Positions 15,509-20,093 of a DNA stretch of 20,093 nt are shown one piece after another. A model generated the notes under the pieces. That model saw only the letters and a list, made by a program, of their open reading frames with translations. It ran no database searches and was not told the origin of the DNA. This DNA is from Bacillota bacterium. GTDB lineage: Bacteria > Bacillota > Sulfobacillia > JAJZYS01 > JAJYTV01. The position numbers and the translations under genes were made by a program. The DNA is taken from positions 1 through 20,093 of the forward strand of contig JAJZIE010000014.1 in NCBI GenBank assembly GCA_021810725.1. Reading direction: 5' to 3'. Positions within the stretch are counted from its first letter, which is position 1. The number at the start of each line of letters is the position of its first letter.

Positions 15509-16702
15509 TCAGTCCGGCGCCCGGCGAACCTGCCGCAAGGCGAGCAGGAGGCGCAGAGCCATGCCCGCCAGAGCGGCGCCGAGGAGGCGGGGCGCGAGCG
15601 CCAGGCCTGAGAGCGAAAACACAATGGACAGAAGGTAGATCGTGAGGAGCGTGACACGTCCCTTGGGCGGCAGGATCTCCTGGAGCTTCGGCACGGGCCG
15701 TCCCGGCCGTCGCCGCCCGAGGTGCAGCTCGAACACGATGAAGGGAAGGATGCGCTCGAGATAGCCGAGCACGGCCAGAGCGACGCCGCCGAAGGCGGCG
15801 CCGAGCGCGTCCGCGGCAAGGCCCCGAGCGAGCAGGACCGCCGCCGCCAGGAGCAGGACGGCCGCGGCCAGGTGCGCGATGCCGGTGTACGGCGGCAGCT
15901 TCCCGCTGGGGCCGCGCGCGAGCGACCACGCCGTCAGGGTCAGGTGATAGAGGGCGGCCAGAGCGAGCAGCCAGGCGGCGGCGCTCCCCCAGAGTCCCCA
16001 GAGCCAGGCCGCGCCCAGGCCCGCGACGGTGAAGAGCAGGATCCCCGCGCGAGCGGCCCTGGCCGGCAGCTGCCGGGCACGGCCGAACATGGGCAGGAGC
16101 TGCCAGGAGACGCCGGAGAGCAGCGCGCCGAAGCCGACGCCGAACGCGAGGCCCAGATGCCAGGGCAGCGCTGCGAGGAGCGACGGCCTGCCGAGAGCGA
16201 GGCCCGCCGCCATGAGCAGGCCCATCAGGGCGGTGCCCAGGAAGCCAAGGAGTCCAAGCATCAGGCCGAGATGCAGCGGCCGGGACGAGCGGCTCGTGGC
16301 GATGCGGGCGGCGGCGTGCGTCAGGATCGTCAGGAGGCCGCCCAGCACAAGGAGGCCGCCCAAGGCCAGCAGGGGCGGCCAGGCAAGCGCGAAGCCGGCG
16401 CTGAGGCAAAGGCCTCCCGCCGGCACGAGTAGCGTCACGATGGCAAGGAGCCGGGGCCGCGGGTGCCTCTCGCCGGTCGTCGCGGCGCTCAGCTGCACCG
16501 CGGCGGCCGTCGCCAGGGTGAGCAGTCCCGCGACGAGCGCCAGGTGCACGAGACTCAGGAGTTCCTCCCCGCGGGGCAGGCCAAGAACCAGCAGCCAGAG
16601 GCCCGCGAGGGCCAGCGCGCCCAAGCCCGCCGCCACCGGCCGGAGCACCGCCAGCGGCGGCGGCGCCGTGCGCGGCGTCACGATGACGGGATCGCCCTGC
16701 AT
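15509..16702 (-). CDS. Polytopic membrane protein, heme-copper-oxidase/NnrS-like, second of a tandem pair
   Basis: A 397-residue protein with about 11-12 predicted membrane helices and few polar loops. It aligns by eye with the gene upstream: LVHLALVAGLL (H53) against LTHLFTLGWVT; LPWHLGLAFGVGFGALLSGVSWQ..LPMF (H182) against SLHADLGGFGWIS..SYKLIAMF; and YLERILPFIVFELHLG..PVPKL (H327) against FLFKVAPFLIWFHSYAE..APKL. Histidines at these places in helices suggest heme or metal binding as in heme-copper oxidase subunit I-like and NnrS-like proteins; the SHAHE pair of the partner is missing here. The ATG overlaps the upstream stop by one base (TGATG), showing translational coupling. No catalytic activity can be claimed. 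Probably acts as a complex with its partner in the membrane. Confidence 0.8.
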   Translation of the reverse strand: MQGDPVIVTPRTAPPPLAVLRPVAAGLGALALAGLWLLVLGLPRGEELLSLVHLALVAGLLTLATAAAVQLSAATTGERHPRPRLLAIVTLLVPAGGLCLSAGFALAWPPLLALGGLLVLGGLLTILTHAAARIATSRSSRPLHLGLMLGLLGFLGTALMGLLMAAGLALGRPSLLAALPWHLGLAFGVGFGALLSGVSWQLLPMFGRARQLPARAARAGILLFTVAGLGAAWLWGLWGSAAAWLLALAALYHLTLTAWSLARGPSGKLPPYTGIAHLAAAVLLLAAAVLLARGLAADALGAAFGGVALAVLGYLERILPFIVFELHLGRRRPGRPVPKLQEILPPKGRVTLLTIYLLSIVFSLSGLALAPRLLGAALAGMALRLLLALRQVRRAPD

Positions 16703-17961
16703 CAGGCCGCGGGCACCCGGCCGGCGTAGTGCCGGCCGAGGCGCCAGCCTGCCAGGCCGAACGCCAGAGCGGCCAGGAAGGCGAAGATCTCACCCGCCCG
16801 CAGGAGCGGCGCGTAGGGCAGCGCGAGCCCTGCGGTGCCGAGCGGCACGGCGAGGTAAAGGAGCCAGCCACCGTAACGCAGGTAGCCGGGACCCACCATT
16901 TCGGTGAGCTTCGGCGCCTTCTTGCCAGGTGGAAGCTCGGCGTAGCTGTGGAACCAGATCAGGAACGGCGCGACCTTGAACAGGAACCCCCAGAGGTTCG
17001 CGCCGGCGAAGCCGAAGACGAAGAGCCAGGCGTAGGCGTAGGGCGAGATCTGCAGCACGCCGAGCAGCTGAAGCGGCACCGCGATGAGCAGCACCCCCAG
17101 CACGACCCAACTCAGGATGGCCTGCCGGATGCCGGGCTCGATCGCCCGCTGGCGCGCCGCGAGCAGGCGGCGCATGTCCAGGAGGAAGAGCGCATACGCC
17201 GCAAGGGCGGGCAAGGCGCCGATGGCCGCGAGGGCGTCGGTGCCCCAGAGCGCCATCGCCCCCGTCCAGAGCACCCCCAGACTCCAGAGCGCAAAGACGG
17301 CCCTTGGGTATCGCTCGTGCGCGTGGGACAGCGTGAACATGGCGATCAATTTGTAGCTCACGGCGAGGATCGCGAGCGAGATCCAGCCGAAGCCGCCAAG
17401 ATCGGCGTGCAGCGACAGGAACCGGATCAGCGAAACCTGCCAGAAGCCATAGCTCAGGTTGAGCGCCTCCGTGAGACCAAAGAGCACCGTCAGGACAAGG
17501 AAGCTCGCGGCGATCAGGGCACCGCCCGGCGTTGGGGACGGCACCGTGACGCCTTGCGCCGTGCGGGCCAGCAGAACATAGAACGTGAGGACACCGAGCA
17601 CGACGAGGGTGCCGCCGACGGCCAGGAGCAGGTTTTCGCCAAGTCCGAAGCCGAGCAGCATCAGGAGGATGCCCGGAAGGGTGCCGAACGGTACGAGCAG
17701 GGCGTAGGGACCCGCCGGCACCTTCGCGACGCCCGCGACGGGCACGATCATCAGCATGGCGCCCATCGTCGTGGCGGTCACCCAGCCGAGGGTGAAAAGG
17801 TGCGTCAGGACAAGCGTCGAGGTCGAGCCCGGCAGGCCGTACACGGCCCAGCCGGGCTCAAGCAGGAGGGCGACGGCGAGGGCCAGGCTCGCCAAAAGGC
17901 CGTAGGCCAGATGCGCGAGCGGCAGCCGCACGTTGGCGCCGCCAGGAGCCATCGGCAACAT
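16702..17961 (-). CDS. Polytopic membrane protein, heme-copper-oxidase/NnrS-like, first of a tandem pair
   Basis: A 419-residue protein with about 12 predicted helices. Histidines in or next to helices: H54 in LTHLFTLGWVTATTMGA, H185 in SLHADLGGFGW, H213 and H215 in FTLSHAHERYP, and H338 in APFLIWFHSYAELPPGKKAPKL. HxxTLGW and the H..lG..GW..l...SYKLI.MF pattern recall heme-binding proteins related to cytochrome oxidase subunit I or NnrS, the latter tied to nitric oxide and nitrite metabolism. It lacks the full oxidase ligand set and no subunit II or cytochrome c is encoded nearby. The start, ATG at 17961, is 3 bases after the DUF2249 stop; another in-frame ATG lies 3 codons on. Operon: DUF2249, this gene, its paralog. 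Confidence 0.8.
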   Translation of the reverse strand: MLPMAPGGANVRLPLAHLAYGLLASLALAVALLLEPGWAVYGLPGSTSTLVLTHLFTLGWVTATTMGAMLMIVPVAGVAKVPAGPYALLVPFGTLPGILLMLLGFGLGENLLLAVGGTLVVLGVLTFYVLLARTAQGVTVPSPTPGGALIAASFLVLTVLFGLTEALNLSYGFWQVSLIRFLSLHADLGGFGWISLAILAVSYKLIAMFTLSHAHERYPRAVFALWSLGVLWTGAMALWGTDALAAIGALPALAAYALFLLDMRRLLAARQRAIEPGIRQAILSWVVLGVLLIAVPLQLLGVLQISPYAYAWLFVFGFAGANLWGFLFKVAPFLIWFHSYAELPPGKKAPKLTEMVGPGYLRYGGWLLYLAVPLGTAGLALPYAPLLRAGEIFAFLAALAFGLAGWRLGRHYAGRVPAA

Positions 17962-17964
17962 GGC

Positions 17965-18201
17965 CTAGTGCGTGGCCCGTCCGATGCGCACGCGCCACAC
18001 CTCAGGGCCCTCCTCGAGGTAGGTCCACTCGAACTCGCCCTGGTGCTCGGCGGAGAACTGGTAGTAGAGCGGCTTGGGGTCGTGGTCGTTCACGAGTACG
18101 AAGCCTTCGCCGGCCTTGAGCTGGTCGAACGTGTGAAAGATGGTGGTGTGGCGCTGGGCCGGCACCATCTGGCGTACATCAAGGATCTGATCCTGCGGCA
18201 T
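17965..18201 (-). CDS. DUF2249 domain protein (histidine-bearing)
   Basis: A 78-residue single-domain protein of the DUF2249 family, often found beside hemerythrin, Fe-S or denitrification genes; its biochemical role is unsettled. Family features: LDVRQMVPAQRHTTIF (7-22), the turn LKAGEGFVLVNDHDPKPLYYQF (28-49) and WTYLEEGPEVWRVRI at the end. I chose the ATG at 18201 because AAGGAGGC lies 7-8 bases upstream; longer in-frame starts at 18222 and 18300 include that site in coding sequence and are rejected. It leads the operon with the two membrane proteins, 3 bases ahead of the first, and diverges from a second DUF2249 gene. Confidence 0.88.
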   Translation of the reverse strand: MPQDQILDVRQMVPAQRHTTIFHTFDQLKAGEGFVLVNDHDPKPLYYQFSAEHQGEFEWTYLEEGPEVWRVRIGRATH

Positions 18202-18286
18202 TTTGGCTGCCTCCTTCGGCATTTCGATCGCCTCGAGCGTAGCCTGCCCCGACGCGGCTCGCTGTGACGGCTGCAAGGCCGGGAAG

Positions 18287-18300
18287 GTGTCGCAGGACAC
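18287..18300. promoter_or_regulatory. Crp/Fnr-type operator in the divergent DUF2249 control region
   Basis: GTGTCGCAGGACAC: arms GTGTC and GACAC, i.e. GTG-N8-CAC, the same core and spacing as the Crp consensus TGTGA-N6-TCACA. The regulator at 18923-19621 has a Crp-like recognition helix (SRETVTR) expected to read GTG half-sites. The centre at 18293.5 falls at -41.5 of the rightward promoter proposed here. No TTGAT-N4-ATCAA Fnr box was found. Confidence 0.55.
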
Positions 18301-18322
18301 ATCGGCCCATCGCGGGTCGGAC

Positions 18323-18328
18323 TAGTCT
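18323..18328 (+). promoter_or_regulatory. Candidate -10 box of the DUF2249-DUF59 operon
   Basis: TAGTCT (four of six to TATAAT) lies precisely where a -10 element falls if the palindrome centred at 18293.5 is at -41.5. The predicted start of transcription is 18335 with a 33-base leader. There is no good -35 box, as expected of a class II activated promoter. Confidence 0.4.
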
Positions 18329-18367
18329 CGAAGAAGATTCCGAACACTGCGACACGGAGGTGCCGAT

Positions 18368-18601
18368 ATGGCAAATGAGCGCGTGCTCGACGTACGCGAG
18401 ACGATCAAGGCCGGTGGCGAGCCATTCGACGACATCATGCAGGCCGTAAGGGAACTCGCGCCGGGCGAGGACCTCGTGCTGCTGGCCCCGTTCGACCCGG
18501 TGCCGCTCTACGGCGTGCTTGGGGCGCAGGGATTCTCGCACGCCACCGAGGCTCTGCCGGGCGGCGACTTCCAGGTGCGCTTCTCGAGGCAGGACAGCTG
18601 A
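18368..18601 (+). CDS. DUF2249 domain protein (second copy)
   Basis: A 77-residue single-domain protein of the same family as the divergent gene: VLDVRETIKAGGEPFDDIMQAV (6-27), LAPGEDLVLLAPFDPVPLYGVL (30-51) and GGDFQVRF. It has LDVR and the FDPVPLY turn but lacks the RH pair and the NDHDP histidine of the other copy, so the two have diverged and may bind different things. The ribosome site GGAGGTG is 5 bases from the ATG. Its stop overlaps the DUF59 start by one base, giving a two-gene coupled operon. Confidence 0.88.
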   Translation: MANERVLDVRETIKAGGEPFDDIMQAVRELAPGEDLVLLAPFDPVPLYGVLGAQGFSHATEALPGGDFQVRFSRQDS

Positions 18602-18912
18602 TGGCCGCCGCGGTGCCCACCCGCCAGGAGGTGCTTGAACTCCTGAACGAGGTGATGGACCCCGAACTCGGCGTCGACATCGTCTCGCTCGGCCTGATTT
18701 ACAAGCTCGACGTGACAGACGATAGCGTGGTCGACATCACGATGACGCTCACGACACCCGGGTGTCCCTTGCACGCCATCATCGGGCGCTCGATCGAGCG
18801 GGCGCTCGGCCCGCTCGGCGTGAACGACGTCAAGGTGCAACTCGTCTTCTCGCCGCCCTGGGACCCGCGCATGATGAACGACAAGGCGCGCGAGGAGCTC
18901 GGCATGTACTAG
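18601..18912 (+). CDS. DUF59/MIP18 family Fe-S cluster assembly factor (SufT/PaaD-like)
   Basis: A small protein (103 residues) of the family that helps mature iron-sulfur proteins. The pattern is complete: MDPELGVDIVSLGLIY (19-34), the conserved cysteine in MTLTTPGCPLH (C55), and the C-terminal LVFSPPWDPRMM (81-92). No partner suf or paa genes are in the window. Coupling to a DUF2249 gene and closeness to a Crp/Fnr regulator suggest it matures or repairs an Fe-S protein of the same redox pathway; this is inference. It ends 10 bases before the convergent regulator gene. Confidence 0.93.
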   Translation: MAAAVPTRQEVLELLNEVMDPELGVDIVSLGLIYKLDVTDDSVVDITMTLTTPGCPLHAIIGRSIERALGPLGVNDVKVQLVFSPPWDPRMMNDKAREELGMY

Positions 18913-18922
18913 GGCTCTGCCC

Positions 18923-19621
18923 TCAGTCCAGCCGGCGCTGCAGAAGCTCTGGCGTGATCTCGAGGTGCCCGTCGCTGGCGACGCCGATCGACCCCTCCTG
19001 CCGGAACTCTCCCAGGAGGCGTGTCACCGTCTCGCGCGAGGCGCCGATCAGCTGCGCGAGCTCGCGGTGCGTGACCTGCAGCCCGACCTTGACGTGCTTG
19101 CCCATGCTGCGGTCGCGGACGCCGGCGAGCTGCAGCAGAGCCGCCGCCAGCCGGCCGGCGGTGTCGCGGGTGCCGAGGTCCAGGACCTGCTGCGACGTGC
19201 CGGTGAGGCGACGCGCGAAGAACGTGAGCATCGCCCAGGCGAGCGAGACGTCGCTCTGCGCGAGGGCCCTCAGCGACTGGTTGCGGATGCAGCCGATCCA
19301 GCTGTCCTCGAGTGTCTGCGCCGTGCCCGGGTAGAGGCCCCCGGTGACGAACCCCGTCACGGCGAACAGTTCGTTCGGCTGGAGAAGATGCAGCGTCTGC
19401 TCCTGGCCGTCGGACGTCGTCTTGAAGACCTTTGCCGCTCCCTTGTGCACGAAGCAGAGCATCTCGGCGGGTTCGCCCTCGCCGAAGACGTACATATCTT
19501 TGCGGTAATGCCTGAGACTCGTGATCTCCCCAAGGCGTGCGATCGTCGCGTCGGGCAGTTCCGCGAACGGCGCGACATCGCGAAGCGCATCGGCGGCGGC
19601 GGGTGCCTGAACGTGGGGCAA
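18923..19621 (-). CDS. Crp/Fnr family transcriptional regulator
   Basis: A 232-residue regulator from a TTG start at 19621 with AAGGAG 9 bases upstream; the frame stays open to an ATG at 19750, but that adds 43 atypical residues and spans the ribosome site. Domains: cyclic-nucleotide-binding-like beta roll (about 17-130, with FGEGEPAEMLCFVHKGAAKV), dimer helix (about 125-150) and winged helix-turn-helix (VTHRELAQLIGASRETVTRLL, 183-203). R196, E197 and R201 match the Crp pattern that reads GTGA half-sites. The N-terminal cysteine cluster of Fe-S Fnr is absent; only C56 and C111 remain, so oxygen sensing by an N-terminal 4Fe-4S cluster is unlikely. The ligand could be a nucleotide, heme/NO or a redox signal. 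It probably controls the divergent DUF2249 operons beside it. Confidence 0.93.
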   Translation of the reverse strand: MPHVQAPAAADALRDVAPFAELPDATIARLGEITSLRHYRKDMYVFGEGEPAEMLCFVHKGAAKVFKTTSDGQEQTLHLLQPNELFAVTGFVTGGLYPGTAQTLEDSWIGCIRNQSLRALAQSDVSLAWAMLTFFARRLTGTSQQVLDLGTRDTAGRLAAALLQLAGVRDRSMGKHVKVGLQVTHRELAQLIGASRETVTRLLGEFRQEGSIGVASDGHLEITPELLQRRLD

Positions 19622-20093
19622 CGGCGAGCACTCCTTCCGGTCTGACCGTAGCACCAAACGAAGCCCCCCGCCAGGGAACGCGGACATCCACGCAACGTTC
19701 GCAGCGGCGTCCTCGTGCCCGCAAGCCGATTCCTGAGAGCCTCCGGCCATCTAGAATGGCATCAGGAAAGTCCTGGAGGTGGTGTCAACAGCTGCCTGAT
19801 TTGCTGGACAAACCCGGACATCTGTTGTTCGTGCCGCCCCAGTGCCGACTTGTGTCGGTTGTTCTCGGGACCCGCTTGCGCGGGTGCCGGCCATCCTCAC
19901 GCATGAGCCGTGGCCGGCGAACCACTGGGAGTCGCCCCATGCCTCTCGCGGCAAGCCGCTTGCGCACTCGCACAGGACCAGCAACCAGCCCCACCACCGG
20001 AAGCCTGTCGGCTTCCTCTCGGGCCTTGGACCGCCAGGGCATCCGCCGTTCTGTCGTTAGCCCCGCGACCACCGACTACACGGCGGTCGGAAC
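19622..20093. other. Non-coding right end with a run of hairpins
   Basis: No frame here looks coding. The Crp/Fnr gene leader has a minus-strand TTGACA (19788-19783), a perfect -35 box, but no good -10 at 16-18 bases. Beyond it lie several stems in a row: CCGAC-TTGT-GTCGG (19845-19858), ACCCGC-TTGC-GCGGGT (19870-19885), a long GCCGGCCA/TGGCCGGC stem (19886-19918) enclosing CTCA-CGCA-TGAG, and GGAAGCC-TGTC-GGCTTCC (19999-20016). They could belong to a structured RNA or to terminators of genes beyond the edge. I could not match them to a known RNA family. Confidence 0.4.

Noticed and set aside
16029..18267. Several plus-strand open frames opposite the membrane-protein operon
   Set aside because: They have shadow composition (Arg, Gln, Glu, His rich), no ribosome sites and no domains; the minus frames show clear helices and family motifs.
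18202..18367. Fnr box TTGAT-N4-ATCAA between the DUF2249 genes
   Set aside because: Not present; the only good palindrome is of the Crp type, GTG-N8-CAC.
19764..19773. AGGAAAGTCC, like the conserved start of RNase P RNA
   Set aside because: The other conserved blocks of RNase P RNA do not follow; it is part of a small CAGGA/TCCTG hairpin.
1..20093. CRISPR array, insertion sequence, integrase, toxin-antitoxin pair
   Set aside because: No regularly spaced repeats, transposase or recombinase motifs were seen.

Overview
The window is about 20 kb of GC-rich bacterial chromosome in which nearly every base is accounted for by genes on both strands. The left third carries the order tRNA-Arg, tadA, two tRNA-Ser, SRP RNA, dnaX, ybaB, recR, known from Gram-positive bacteria (Firmicutes and Actinobacteriota in particular). 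High GC, GTG/TTG starts, strong Shine-Dalgarno sites and a short SRP RNA suggest a high-GC Gram-positive or related lineage (Sulfobacillus/Symbiobacterium-like Firmicutes, Actinobacteriota or Chloroflexota). Nothing here fixes the genus. No mobile element, CRISPR array or phage gene was seen.

Layout. Positions 1-1752 (-): hppA, the 5' 584 codons of a membrane proton pyrophosphatase, cut by the window edge. 1923-5336 (-): an information-processing block running from a promoter at 5336 through tRNA-Arg(CCT), tadA, tRNA-Ser(CGA), tRNA-Ser(GGA), an intrinsic terminator, SRP RNA, a strong hairpin, dnaX, ybaB and recR. 5518-9522 (+): a 50-residue one-helix membrane protein, an anchored L,D-transpeptidase with a disordered tail, an unrecognised 199-residue protein and a PLP-dependent group II decarboxylase. 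9631-9873 (-): a small unrecognised basic protein. 10040-13223 (+): a LysR regulator, then an MMPL/RND-type exporter with its own promoter and an overlapping inverted repeat. 13229-15404 (-): a DUF5654 small membrane protein and an EAL-GAF-GAF c-di-GMP phosphodiesterase with its own terminator.

15509-19621 is the most interesting part. Two DUF2249 genes diverge from a 166-bp control region. The leftward one leads an operon with two tandem, overlapping, histidine-bearing polytopic membrane proteins that look like diverged paralogs of each other and resemble the heme-copper oxidase subunit I/NnrS type. The rightward one overlaps a DUF59 (MIP18/SufT-like) Fe-S assembly gene. A Crp/Fnr-type regulator faces them at the end. 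The control region has a GTG-N8-CAC palindrome placed exactly at -41.5 relative to a plausible -10 box, as expected for a class II Crp/Fnr-activated promoter. I infer a compact respiratory or nitric-oxide/redox-responsive module. The inference rests on family content and layout; no substrate or ligand can be read from the sequence.

The last 470 bases hold no convincing gene but contain a run of hairpins.
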